NCBI GenBank assembly: GCA_013362295.1
Contig: JABFWJ010000040.1
Location: 1-19,419 of the forward strand
DNA: 19,419 nucleotides
Source: Thermoleophilia bacterium
GTDB taxonomy: Bacteria > Actinomycetota > Thermoleophilia > Gaiellales > Gaiellaceae
Direction of reading: 5' to 3'
Shown: one piece after another, positions 1 to 6,377 of the stretch
Position numbering within the stretch: the stretch's first letter is position 1
Layout: the number at the start of each line of letters is the position of its first letter
Made by a program: the position numbers and the translations under genes
The notes under the pieces: generated by a model
Database searches by the model: none
The model's input: only the letters and a program-made list of their open reading frames with translations
Told to the model about the DNA's origin: nothing

Positions 1-233
1 CCCAGCGCCTGCGAGAAGTCGCGCAGCGTGACGCCCGATTCGACCGTCACCGGGCCGGTCGGCGCAACGACCTCACGCGGCTGGCGCGGCCCGCGGTCGG
101 CCGGCCGGTCGCCCGGGCGCTGGCGCTGGCCCTGGCCGGGACGGCCGCTGCCCTGGTCGATCACGACGCGGCGCCGGCCCTTCGGCCCGCCGCCGCGCGG
201 TCTGATCGGTCTGTTGGGTTTGCCGTTTGCCAT
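1..233 (-). CDS. infB: Translation initiation factor IF-2, N-terminal part (cut by window edge)
   Basis: IF-2 is the GTPase that places initiator tRNA on the 30S subunit and promotes subunit joining. Only about 77 N-terminal codons are in the window, so the GTPase domain is not seen. The ATG at 233-231 lies three bases after the ylxR stop. The translation begins MANGKPNRPIRPRGGG, continues as a basic stretch rich in Arg, Gly, Pro and Gln, and ends with TVESGVTLRDFSQALG, which matches the small IF2_N helical domain. The call also rests on position: rimP-nusA-ylxR-infB is a conserved bacterial order. No good Shine-Dalgarno sequence is visible, so translation is probably coupled to ylxR. The disordered, basic N-terminus is typical of actinobacterial IF-2. 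The frame is open to the edge. Confidence 0.9.
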   Translation of the reverse strand, partial: MANGKPNRPIRPRGGGPKGRRRVVIDQGSGRPGQGQRQRPGDRPADRGPRQPREVVAPTGPVTVESGVTLRDFSQAL

Positions 234-236
234 CGA

Positions 237-467
237 TCAACCAGTGTAGAGACGCGAGAGCGCCGGGTCGACGCGGAGATTCGCCCGCAGCGTCCGGTTG
301 AACGCCCGCCGGGCCGCTGCCCGCTCGAAGCACTGCAGGCGCGGGCACGTGTAGGTGCCCCGGCCCGCCCCGGGCCCCGGAACGAGCACCCCCGCTTCCG
401 CGTGGAAGCGCCGGAGCTCGTTCTGGGGCGCCTTGCGGCCGCAGCCGGCGCAGGTGCGGATCGGGAT
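237..467 (-). CDS. ylxR: YlxR/RnpM family RNA-binding protein (DUF448), non-canonical start
   Basis: This is a small basic nucleic-acid-binding protein of the nusA-infB operon; the B. subtilis homologue has been reported to modulate RNase P. The frame reads RTCAGCGRKAPQNELRRF, the hallmark RTCxGC start of the family, followed by GTYTCPRLQCFERAAARRAF and a stop at 239-237, giving about 76 residues, close to the usual size. No ATG, GTG or TTG occurs in this frame between an upstream stop inside nusA (about 585) and the RTCAGC motif. The first GTG lies inside the protein and would remove the conserved motif. The start given here is the ATC at 467-465, which yields an (M)PIRTCAGC N-terminus. It lies eight bases after the nusA TAA (478-476). 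ACG at 476 is another possibility. The gene is certain; the start is not. Confidence 0.85.
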   Translation of the reverse strand: MPIRTCAGCGRKAPQNELRRFHAEAGVLVPGPGAGRGTYTCPRLQCFERAAARRAFNRTLRANLRVDPALSRLYTG

Positions 468-475
468 TCCGACCG

Positions 476-2002
476 TTACTCGCCCTTCCGGACGGGAATG
501 CCCGCGTTCGGGTCGTCGACGACGTGCACGTGGTGCGCATGCGCCGCGCCGGTGTCGAGCGTCTCGTCCTCGCCCGGAACGGGTGCGTCACCCGGGCCGG
601 CCGGGAACTCCTCCGGCTCGGGATTCCCGAAGGCCGCGGCGTCCTCGGTCACGGGCTCGGACGGTGCCGTGTCGGAGAGCGCCTCTAGCGCGGGCTCCTC
701 CTCGGCGACGATCGGGTTGTCCTCGGCGTCGACCTCCTGCAGTGCGAGCTCCTGGTGCGCGGGCACGCCGCAGTACTTCGAGCCCGGGAGCGCAGCGTTC
801 GGGCAGCGCTTCCCGTTGGCGAGGACCGCGGCACAGCGTCCCGAGAAGTCGCCCTCCTCGCCCTCCTCGCCGCCGCCGAAGGCCGCCTCCGCCTCCTGCT
901 GGGCGAATTCGGTGTCGGAGGTGATGTCGATCTTCCAGCCGGTGAGGCGCGCGGCGAGTCGGGCATTCATGCCCTCCTTGCCGATCGCGAGCGCGAGCTG
1001 GTCGTCGGGGACGACGACCGTCGCTTCCTTGCCGGCGTCGTCGAGGTAGACCTCGCGGACGCGGGCCGGGGAGAGCGCCTTCGCGACGAAGCGCGCGGGC
1101 TCGTTGTTCCAGGGGATGATGTCGATCTTCTCGCCCCGGAGCTCCGAGACGACCATGCGCACGCGCGACCCGCGCGGCCCGACGCAGGCGCCGACCGGGT
1201 CGACGCCCTGTGCATGCGACTCGACGGCGATCTTCGAGCGGTACCCCGGCTCGCGCGCCACGCCGCGGATCTCGACGAGCCCGTCGGCGATCTCCGGCAC
1301 CTCGAGCTCGAACAGCGTCTTGACCAGCTCCGGGTCGCGGCGCGAGAGGATGACCTGCGGGCCCTTCGTCCCCGTGCGCACCTCGCGAATCACCGCCTTG
1401 ATGCGCGACCCCTGTTCGTAGCGCTCACCGTCGACCTGCTCGGGGCCGGGCAGGAGCGCCTCGACCTTGCCGAGGTCGACGAGGATGTTCCGGCGGTCGC
1501 CGGTCTGCTGGACGATCCCGGTCACGACCTCGCCGACGCGGTCGATGTACTCGTCGTACATCATCTCCCGCTCCGCTTCGCGGATCCGCTGGAGGATGAC
1601 CTGCTTCGCCGTCTGCGCGGCGATGCGGCCGAAGTTGTCGGGCGTCACGTCCTCGCGGTTGACGAGGTCCTCGGGGACCTGCGACCAATCGATCTCCAGG
1701 TCGTCGTCCGAAAGCAGCGTGTGGTTCTTCTCGCCCGTCTCCTCCTCGATGCGCTCGAGGTCGTCGAGCGCGCGCTCGCGCGCCTCGTCGAGCAGGCGCA
1801 CCTCGAGGTCACCGGGGATCTCGATCGCGTACACGCGGAAGTCCCCGCGGTCGTCGAGCTCGACGGTTGCGTGCCGGGACGCGCCCGGCGTCTTCTTGTA
1901 CGCCGCGAGCAGCGCGTCCTCGAGCGCGGCGACGAGCGTCCCGCTCTCGATGCCCTTCTCGCGCTCGATCTCGCGGACGGCGTCAACGATTTCCTGGCTC
2001 AT
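476..2002 (-). CDS. nusA: Transcription termination/antitermination factor NusA with C-terminal Cys/His module
   Basis: NusA binds RNA polymerase and nascent RNA and modulates pausing, termination and antitermination. The 508-residue product has the N-terminal polymerase-binding domain (about 1-130), an S1 domain (about 145-210), KH1 with its GPRG loop at 275-278 and KH2 with GKEG at 341-344. The core ends near residue 370, where many actinobacterial NusA proteins stop. Here about 130 more residues follow: a Glu/Gly-rich linker, a module with C390, C400, C411 and H416, a long acidic stretch, and a His-rich segment (AHAHHVHVV) near the end. The E. coli AR repeats are not recognisable. The ATG at 2002-2000 overlaps the rimP stop (ATGA), and a GAAGGG Shine-Dalgarno sequence lies within the rimP end. 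The tail may bind zinc or metal; that is inference. Confidence 0.97.
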   Translation of the reverse strand: MSQEIVDAVREIEREKGIESGTLVAALEDALLAAYKKTPGASRHATVELDDRGDFRVYAIEIPGDLEVRLLDEARERALDDLERIEEETGEKNHTLLSDDDLEIDWSQVPEDLVNREDVTPDNFGRIAAQTAKQVILQRIREAEREMMYDEYIDRVGEVVTGIVQQTGDRRNILVDLGKVEALLPGPEQVDGERYEQGSRIKAVIREVRTGTKGPQVILSRRDPELVKTLFELEVPEIADGLVEIRGVAREPGYRSKIAVESHAQGVDPVGACVGPRGSRVRMVVSELRGEKIDIIPWNNEPARFVAKALSPARVREVYLDDAGKEATVVVPDDQLALAIGKEGMNARLAARLTGWKIDITSDTEFAQQEAEAAFGGGEEGEEGDFSGRCAAVLANGKRCPNAALPGSKYCGVPAHQELALQEVDAEDNPIVAEEEPALEALSDTAPSEPVTEDAAAFGNPEPEEFPAGPGDAPVPGEDETLDTGAAHAHHVHVVDDPNAGIPVRKGE

Positions 2003-2436
2003 CCCTTGGTCCCTTCATCGATCAGATTGGCCCGCACGATCGCGTCGTACGGTATGTCCACGGGCCCGGTCCCGTTCTCGACCTGCACCGTGCGTTCACC
2101 GGCCGCGACGACCACGCCGCGCGCCCGGCCCGTCTCGGTCTTGACCCGCACGGTCCGACCGACCGCGCGCTCGAAATGCGCGCGCGTCCTCAGCGGCCGG
2201 TCGAGGCCCGGCGAGGAGACCTCCACCGTGTAGTTGTCGAGGTATGCGCGCAGCGCGTCGGTGACGCGCATGCACAGGGCGTGGTCGACGCCGTGCGCGT
2301 GGTCGACGTAGACACAGAAACGCTCCTTGCCCGTCAGCTCCAGCGCCAGCACCTCGACGCCTGGGATCGCGGACTCGACGAGGCGTGCGACCTCGCGCTG
2401 AAGTTCCCGTTCCTTCTGAAGCTGAGACGTTGCCAC
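1999..2436 (-). CDS. rimP: Ribosome maturation factor RimP
   Basis: RimP assists 30S subunit maturation. The 145-residue protein shows the family features: an N-terminal alpha/beta domain, then the highly conserved VEVSSPGLDRPLRT segment near residues 70-84, and a C-terminal SH3-like domain (GRTVRVKTETGRARGVVV and onwards). The length is normal. Translation starts at a GTG (2436-2434), preceded by GGGGG about eight bases upstream. The stop overlaps the nusA ATG by four bases, so the two are almost certainly co-translated. The start lies only 20 bases downstream of an intrinsic terminator, so the rimP promoter must either lie upstream of that hairpin, making it an attenuator, or be very close to the gene. 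Confidence 0.96.
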   Translation of the reverse strand: MATSQLQKERELQREVARLVESAIPGVEVLALELTGKERFCVYVDHAHGVDHALCMRVTDALRAYLDNYTVEVSSPGLDRPLRTRAHFERAVGRTVRVKTETGRARGVVVAAGERTVQVENGTGPVDIPYDAIVRANLIDEGTKG

Positions 2437-2456
2437 TACGAACTACCCCCATCACG

Positions 2457-2478
2457 AAAAATGGGCGCCGCGCGCCCA
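2457..2478 (-). terminator. Intrinsic terminator (possible leader attenuator) between dtd and rimP
   Basis: On the minus strand a perfect 7-bp stem TGGGCGC / GCGCCCA (arms 2478-2472 and 2468-2462, three-base loop) is followed at once by five T residues (2461-2457). This is a classical Rho-independent terminator in the minus direction; there is no T-run on the plus side. It ends the mihF-to-dtd transcript, or attenuates the rimP-nusA-ylxR-infB transcript if that promoter lies upstream. A TANNNT hexamer, TACCCT, is at 2511-2506, but no good -35 box accompanies it. Confidence 0.75.
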
Positions 2479-2522
2479 CTCCGAAACCGCCGAAATGTTG
2501 GGTGCAGGGTACCAGAATGCGG

Positions 2523-2945
2523 CTATTCCAGGAGGATCGTGACCGGTCCGTCGTTGACCAGCTCGACCTGCATCCTCGCGCCGAAAACACCCGTTTCGAC
2601 CGGCACTCCGAGGTCGCGGAGGACCGCGGCGAACCGCTCGTAAAGGGGCTCCGCGAGCTCCGGCCGGGCGGCGCCGGAGAAGCTCGGCCGGTTGCCCTTC
2701 CCGGTGTCCGCGATCAGCGTGAACTGGCTCACGACGAGCGCCTCTCCCTCGGTGTCGAGGAGCGAGCGGTCGAACCTGCCCTCCTCGTTCTGGAAGATCC
2801 GCAGGCGGGCGACCTTCTCCGCGAGCCGGACGGCGGCAGCCTCGTCGTCGCCGTCAGCGACGCCGACCAGGACGCAGAGGCCCGGCCCGATCGCGCCGCC
2901 GGGCGTCGACGACGCCCGGGCAACCCGCTGGACGACTGCTTTCAA
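2523..2945 (-). CDS. dtd: D-aminoacyl-tRNA deacylase (DTD)
   Basis: DTD hydrolyses D-aminoacyl-tRNA and mischarged glycyl-tRNA, protecting translation from wrong-handed residues. The 140-residue product begins MKAVVQRVARAS, has the SQFT motif at residues 73-76 and the NDGPVT signature at 131-136, whose Gly-cisPro dipeptide forms the chiral-proofreading pocket. The strand pair after RVARAS is slightly shorter than usual. The start is TTG (2945-2943) with a good GGGGAG Shine-Dalgarno eight bases upstream that overlaps the end of the preceding TPR gene. It is the last gene before the terminator at 2457-2478. Confidence 0.95.
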   Translation of the reverse strand: MKAVVQRVARASSTPGGAIGPGLCVLVGVADGDDEAAAVRLAEKVARLRIFQNEEGRFDRSLLDTEGEALVVSQFTLIADTGKGNRPSFSGAARPELAEPLYERFAAVLRDLGVPVETGVFGARMQVELVNDGPVTILLE

Positions 2946-2951
2946 ACCGCT

Positions 2952-3314
2952 TCACTCCCCGGGGTCGAGGTCGCGAATGCGCGCGGCGTAGGTCTCGGAG
3001 CCCGGCTTCATCGAGCTCGCAAGCTTGTAGTGGCCGTTCGCCTCGGCGGCGCGCCCCTGCTGCTCGAGCGCGCGTCCCAGCGCGTAATGCGCGTAGTCGT
3101 CGCTGGGCGCGAGCTCCTCGACGATCGTCCGGAACTCCTCCTCCGCCTCCTTCCAGCGGGCGAGGCGGAAGTAGGCGATCCCGAGCGCCTCGCGGATCGA
3201 CGCCTTGCCGGGCTCGAGACGCTTTGCCTTCTCGAGCGGGACCGTCGCCTGGGCGGTCATCCCCTCGCGGAGCCGCTTCTGGCCTTCGCGGAAGTGGCGG
3301 TACGCGTCGCTCAT
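2952..3314 (-). CDS. Small tetratricopeptide-repeat (TPR) protein
   Basis: A 120-residue soluble protein made almost entirely of helical TPR units. It begins MSDAYRHFREGQKRLREGM; later segments ALGIAYFRLARWKEAEEEF and YALGRALEQQGRAAEANGHY carry the spaced small and aromatic residues of TPR helices, giving about three repeats. There is no signal peptide or membrane segment. The ATG at 3314-3312 is preferred to an earlier in-frame start at 3380 because that one would lie inside the upstream nucleotidyltransferase gene and adds residues unrelated to TPR. It sits between a nucleotidyltransferase (22 bases upstream) and dtd (six bases downstream), so it is co-transcribed. The binding partner is unknown. 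Confidence 0.85.
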   Translation of the reverse strand: MSDAYRHFREGQKRLREGMTAQATVPLEKAKRLEPGKASIREALGIAYFRLARWKEAEEEFRTIVEELAPSDDYAHYALGRALEQQGRAAEANGHYKLASSMKPGSETYAARIRDLDPGE

Positions 3315-3336
3315 ATTGCTTGGGACTCCGTCAAGC

Positions 3337-3918
3337 CTACGTCTCGCGAAGGTAGGGGAAGTTCTGGCGCACCAGGTCAACGGGCTCGGTGAGGTCGCGG
3401 GTGCGTCCCACCTGGATAGCAGAGACCCGCGCGCCTGCGTCGATCGCGTTCTGAAAGACGTCCTTGAGCTCGTACGGCGGATTGCCGGGAAGCGGATCGA
3501 GGAAGCGGTGCACCCGCTCGCCGACGAGCCAGAGCGGCGGGCGCTCCTCGCCGTGGAGCGCCACGGCGCCGTCCGCAGCGGCGGCCGCCCGGGCGAACCG
3601 CCCGAGATCGCCCTCGGTGAACGCGTTGTCGGCCGCGACCACGAGGTAGGGCGGCCTCGCCTGGGCGCGCTGCACGGCGTCCGCCGAGCCCTCCCCCGGC
3701 GGCTGGCGGACGAAGCGGATCTCGTACGGGAGCGGTTCGAGCAGCTCCTCGACCTGCTCCGCGAGGTGGCCCGTGACGACGACGATCTGCGCGCAACCGG
3801 CGGCCGCGAGCTCGTGGACGAGCGTGACGACGACCGGCCGGCCGTCGATCGGGAGCACCGGCTTCGGCCAGCGCTCGGTCAGCGGGCGCATCCGGGTGCC
3901 GAGCCCGGCGGCCATCAC
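3337..3918 (-). CDS. Sugar-nucleotide-type nucleotidyltransferase (NTP_transferase family)
   Basis: The product resembles the N-terminal catalytic domain of GlmU/RmlA-like enzymes that transfer a nucleotide to a sugar phosphate. It shows the NTP-binding signature MAAGLGTRMRPLTERWPKP, an acidic metal site in LVVAADNAF, and a conserved core to about residue 190. No left-handed beta-helix (hexapeptide) domain follows, so it is a single-domain enzyme. The exact sugar substrate cannot be read from sequence. The annotated start is GTG at 3918, but this trims the first beta-strand. The normal N-terminus (x-DAVVMAAGLGTR) would begin at a GTA codon (3930-3928) that overlaps the coaBC stop as GTAG. No ATG, GTG or TTG lies in frame nearby upstream. 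It follows coaBC directly. Confidence 0.82.
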   Translation of the reverse strand: MMAAGLGTRMRPLTERWPKPVLPIDGRPVVVTLVHELAAAGCAQIVVVTGHLAEQVEELLEPLPYEIRFVRQPPGEGSADAVQRAQARPPYLVVAADNAFTEGDLGRFARAAAAADGAVALHGEERPPLWLVGERVHRFLDPLPGNPPYELKDVFQNAIDAGARVSAIQVGRTRDLTEPVDLVRQNFPYLRET

Positions 3919-3926
3919 GACGGCGT

Positions 3927-5075
3927 CTACGAGAAGAGCCTCTCGACCTCGTTGAGGATCGCCGCGGCGATCCGCGCCTTGGACGCTTTCGGGACGATGT
4001 GCTCTGCATCCCGCGTGAGCAGGACGACCTCGTTCTCTGCGCTGTCGAAGCCGATGTCGGAGCGCCCGACGTCGTTGAAGACGACGAGGTCGGCGTTCTT
4101 GCTCTCGAGCATCGCGCGCTTGCGCTCGAGGCCCTGGCCGCCGTGCTCCGCGCCGAACGCGACGAGCACCTGGCCGGGGCGCTTGCGCGCGCCGAGCGCC
4201 TTCGCGATGTCCTCGGTCGGCTCCAACTCGAGCGTCCAGCTGCGCTCGTCCTTCGGTCGCTTGGCCGGGAGCGACGCTGCGGGCCGATAGTCGGCCACGG
4301 CCGCCGCGAGCAGCAGGACGTCGACGTCCGGCAGCGCGAGCGCCGCGTCGCGCATCGACTCGGCGGTCGGCGTCGGGATCGTCTCCACGCCCTGCGGTGC
4401 CTCCACGGCGAGGTTCGCGGCGAGCAGGACCACCTCCGCCCCGCGTCGCCGCGCCTCCTCGGCGAGCGCGACCCCCATGCGGCCCGAAGAGCGGTTGCCG
4501 ACGAAGCGGACGCTGTCGACCGGCTCGCGCGTCCCTCCGGCGGTGATCAGGATGCGGCGGCCGGTGAGCGAGCCCGGCGCGAGCAGCTGCTCGACGCGCG
4601 CGAAGATCTCGACCGGCTCGGCGAGCCGCCCCACGCCCCACTCGCCTTCCGCCATCTCGCCCTCGTCCGGGCCGACAAGCTCCACCCCGCGTGCGCGCAG
4701 CGTGTGGACATTCGCGCGAGTCGAGGGATGGAGCCACATGCGGGGGTTCATCGCAGGCGCGACGAGGATCGGCCCGCGATGCGCCAGCGCAGCCTCGGTC
4801 AGGACGTTGTCGGCGAGCCCGTGTGCGAGCTTCGCGAGCGTGTTCGCGGTGCACGGAGCCACGATGAGCAGGTCGGCGCGGGTCAGGTGCGGATACACGT
4901 CCTCGTTCTGCGGGCGTCGCGCCAGCGCCAGGAACGTCTCTTCGGCGACGAAGCGCCGGGCGCCGGCCGTGACGAGCGGGACGACGTCGTGGCCGGCCTT
5001 GACGAGGAGCCGTGTCAGCTCGCAGGCCTTGTAAGCGGCGATGCCGCCCGTGACGCCGAGGAGGATTCGGCTCAT
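3927..5075 (-). CDS. coaBC: Bifunctional phosphopantothenoylcysteine decarboxylase / phosphopantothenate-cysteine ligase
   Basis: CoaBC performs two successive steps of coenzyme A synthesis, joining cysteine to phosphopantothenate and then decarboxylating the product with FMN. The CoaC half (about 1-175) has GVTGGIAAYK, H63 in YPHLTRADLL, APCTANTLAKLAHGLAD and PAMNPRMW. The CoaB half (about 176-382) has ITAGGTREPVDSVRF, VGNRSSGRMG and AAAVADYRP. The length (382) is slightly below the usual 400. Two oddities: the segment from the active-site His to the following AD is three residues shorter than in E. coli Dfp, and the substrate flap reads MAEGEWGVGRL, with E143 where E. coli has the catalytic Cys158. 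The ATG at 5075 has no visible Shine-Dalgarno sequence. It is separated from rpoZ by hairpin repeats. Confidence 0.95.
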   Translation of the reverse strand: MSRILLGVTGGIAAYKACELTRLLVKAGHDVVPLVTAGARRFVAEETFLALARRPQNEDVYPHLTRADLLIVAPCTANTLAKLAHGLADNVLTEAALAHRGPILVAPAMNPRMWLHPSTRANVHTLRARGVELVGPDEGEMAEGEWGVGRLAEPVEIFARVEQLLAPGSLTGRRILITAGGTREPVDSVRFVGNRSSGRMGVALAEEARRRGAEVVLLAANLAVEAPQGVETIPTPTAESMRDAALALPDVDVLLLAAAVADYRPAASLPAKRPKDERSWTLELEPTEDIAKALGARKRPGQVLVAFGAEHGGQGLERKRAMLESKNADLVVFNDVGRSDIGFDSAENEVVLLTRDAEHIVPKASKARIAAAILNEVERLFS

Positions 5076-5102
5076 CGTTCAATGATGCCGACTCGGAAAG
5101 GC

Positions 5103-5135
5103 TCGACTCTGATTCATAGAGCGAATCAGGTTCGG
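5103..5135. repeat. GAATC-type hairpin repeat, copy A
   Basis: Arms CTGATTC (5109-5115) and GAATCAG (5123-5129) form a perfect 7-bp stem with a seven-base loop, extended outward by weaker pairing (TCGA with TTCGG). It lies in the rpoZ-coaBC gap. Its core is the same as in copy B and in the hairpin at 16149-16179. No T-run follows on either strand, so it is not a classical terminator. Confidence 0.7.
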
Positions 5136-5145
5136 ATGTGAAAGG

Positions 5146-5180
5146 TCGAATCTGATTCGGCGCAGCCGAACCACATTCGA
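5146..5180. repeat. GAATC-type hairpin repeat, copy B
   Basis: Sixteen-base arms at 5146-5161 and 5165-5180 pair at 14 of 16 positions around a three-base loop; one of the two mismatches becomes a G-U pair in minus-strand RNA. The left arm reads TCGAATCTGATTCGGC. It lies directly downstream of rpoZ within a co-oriented gene run, so it would fold in the rpoZ-coaBC messenger. The 116-base gap 5076-5191 holds only these two hairpins. Confidence 0.75.
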
Positions 5181-5191
5181 GCACGTCGGCG

Positions 5192-5425
5192 CTAGCGCTT
5201 GGGGTACTCGTAGACGATCTTGCCCTCGGCGGTCTCCTCGAGGGCCATCGTCAGGTAGTTCTTCGAGCGCGACTCGATCAGCGGCGGCGCGAACTCGTCG
5301 AACGTCCCCTCACCGAGCTGGTGGTGGTAGTTGTTGATCTGCCGCGCGCGCTTGGCGGCGACGATGACCAGCGCGTAGCGCGAGTCGACCTTGTCCATGA
5401 GCTCGTCGATGCGGGGATGGATCAT
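5192..5425 (-). CDS. rpoZ: DNA-directed RNA polymerase omega subunit
   Basis: Omega is the small subunit that helps fold and hold the beta-prime subunit. The 77-residue product starts MIHPRIDELMDKVDSRYALV, followed by VIVAAKRARQINNY and the ALEETAEGKIVYEY ending typical of the family. The start is the ATG at 5425-5423, which overlaps the gmk stop as ATGA; longer readings in this frame run into gmk and are not real. The order gmk-rpoZ-coaBC is widespread in bacteria and supports the call. Confidence 0.95.
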   Translation of the reverse strand: MIHPRIDELMDKVDSRYALVIVAAKRARQINNYHHQLGEGTFDEFAPPLIESRSKNYLTMALEETAEGKIVYEYPKR

Positions 5426-6015
5426 TGCCGCGCCATGGTAGCGGCACGATCCAGCTCCTGCGCGACGACGTCGGCGAGCGCGTTCGCCGCCCGCTCGCGA
5501 TCGTCGTTCTCGACCACGTAGTCGAAGCTGTGCTGGAGCTCGAGCTGCCGGCGCGCCGTCGCGATGCGCTCCTCGATCGCGCCCGAGCTCTCCGTCGCCC
5601 GCTGCCGGAGCCGTCGCTCCAGCTCCTCCACCGGCGCCGTGACGAAGATCGTGACCGCGTTCGGCTCCCGGCGCTTCACGCGCAGAGCGCCCTCGGTCTC
5701 GAGCTCGAGCAGGGGTGCCTTCCCGACGGCGCGCAGGCGGCCGATCTCCGAGTTGAGGGTGCCGTAGCGGTTCCCGACGTAGTCGACCCATTCGAGGAAC
5801 TCGCCCGCCTCGATCTTCTTGTCGAAGTTTTCGCGACAGAGGAACCAGTAGTGCACCCCGTTCTCCTCACCGGGGCGCTGCTCACGGGTCGTCGCCGAGA
5901 CCGCGACCGCGAGCTCGGGAAACCTCGGCAGAACGAGCTGGATCAGCGTGCCCTTACCGGCGCCCGACGGGCCGGTGACGACGAAGACGGGCTTAGCGGT
6001 GGTTGAAGAGGCCAA
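5422..6015 (-). CDS. gmk: Guanylate kinase
   Basis: Gmk phosphorylates GMP and dGMP to the diphosphates in purine nucleotide metabolism. The 197-residue product has the P-loop GPSGAGKGT near residues 15-23, the GMP-binding signature SATTREQRPGEENGVHYWF, and the lid and core segments through FDYVVENDD. The start is TTG at 6015-6013, inside the end of mihF (23-base overlap). An in-frame TGA lies directly before it and no other start is available before the P-loop, so this choice is nearly forced. Translation is probably coupled to mihF upstream and rpoZ downstream. Confidence 0.95.
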   Translation of the reverse strand: MASSTTAKPVFVVTGPSGAGKGTLIQLVLPRFPELAVAVSATTREQRPGEENGVHYWFLCRENFDKKIEAGEFLEWVDYVGNRYGTLNSEIGRLRAVGKAPLLELETEGALRVKRREPNAVTIFVTAPVEELERRLRQRATESSGAIEERIATARRQLELQHSFDYVVENDDRERAANALADVVAQELDRAATMARQ

Positions 6016-6325
6016 TCAACTCGTGCCGCTGGCGGTCGGACAGGCCGCCGACCGTCTTCGACTGGCTGATGCGGCACTGGTTGAGCAGGCGGGCCGCTTT
6101 CACGCGGCCGAACTTCGGAACCGCCATCAACATGTCGAAGACCTTGGCGGTCGAGACGTACTCCGGCGGCTCACTGAGGATCTGCTCGATGGAGACCGAC
6201 CCGGACTTCAGGTCCTTCTTCAACCGGGCCCGCTTCACGCGGATGTCGTTGGCCCGCTTGAGCGCTTCCATCCTCTGGTCCAGCGAACGGACGGGAGCCT
6301 GCACCTGAGTCTGGGGGGGCACCAT
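5993..6325 (-). CDS. mihF: Actinobacterial integration host factor mIHF
   Basis: mIHF is a nucleoid-associated DNA-binding protein restricted to Actinomycetota and unrelated to the E. coli IHF alpha/beta dimer. The 110-residue product has the basic helical N-terminal part (RSLDQRMEALKRANDIRVKRARLKKDL) and the helix-two-turn-helix segment VPKFGRVKAARLLNQCRIS, followed by KTVGGLSDRQRHELI. Both match the family. It heads the mihF-gmk-rpoZ-coaBC run, the usual actinobacterial arrangement. The ATG at 6325-6323 lies nine bases after a likely -10 box, so the transcript may be leaderless. This gene is the clearest phylum marker in the window. Confidence 0.93.
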   Translation of the reverse strand: MVPPQTQVQAPVRSLDQRMEALKRANDIRVKRARLKKDLKSGSVSIEQILSEPPEYVSTAKVFDMLMAVPKFGRVKAARLLNQCRISQSKTVGGLSDRQRHELIGLFNHR

Positions 6326-6334
6326 GAGCGCCGC

Positions 6335-6362
6335 ATCCTACCAACCCCGCAGCGACGTGCAA
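6335..6362 (-). promoter_or_regulatory. Probable leaderless promoter of mihF
   Basis: On the minus strand TTGCAC (6362-6357), a 16-base spacer and TAGGAT (6340-6335) fit a sigma-70-type promoter. Only nine bases separate the -10 box from the mihF ATG, so transcription would begin at or within about three bases of the start codon. The -35 box matches consensus at three of six positions, so support comes mainly from the -10 box and the shared spacing with two other genes in the window. Confidence 0.5.
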
Positions 6363-6377
6363 CCGCTTCCTTTCCGG

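Noticed and set aside
402..1049. Plus-strand open frame with Ser/Ala-rich translation opposite nusA
   Set aside because: It is low-complexity antisense of the acidic NusA tail, with no ribosome binding site or homology signal.
3315..3380. Upstream extension of the TPR protein
   Set aside because: It overlaps the nucleotidyltransferase coding end and adds residues without TPR character.
5103..5180. Rho-independent terminator between rpoZ and coaBC
   Set aside because: The stems are good but no T-run follows on either strand.
3337..5184. 615-codon open frame across coaBC into the nucleotidyltransferase
   Set aside because: The first two thirds are coaBC out of frame, beginning in the hairpin repeats; only the end is a real protein.
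5189..5198. GCGCTAGCGC palindrome at the rpoZ stop
   Set aside because: Short, self-complementary and expected by chance in high-GC DNA; no neighbouring signal.
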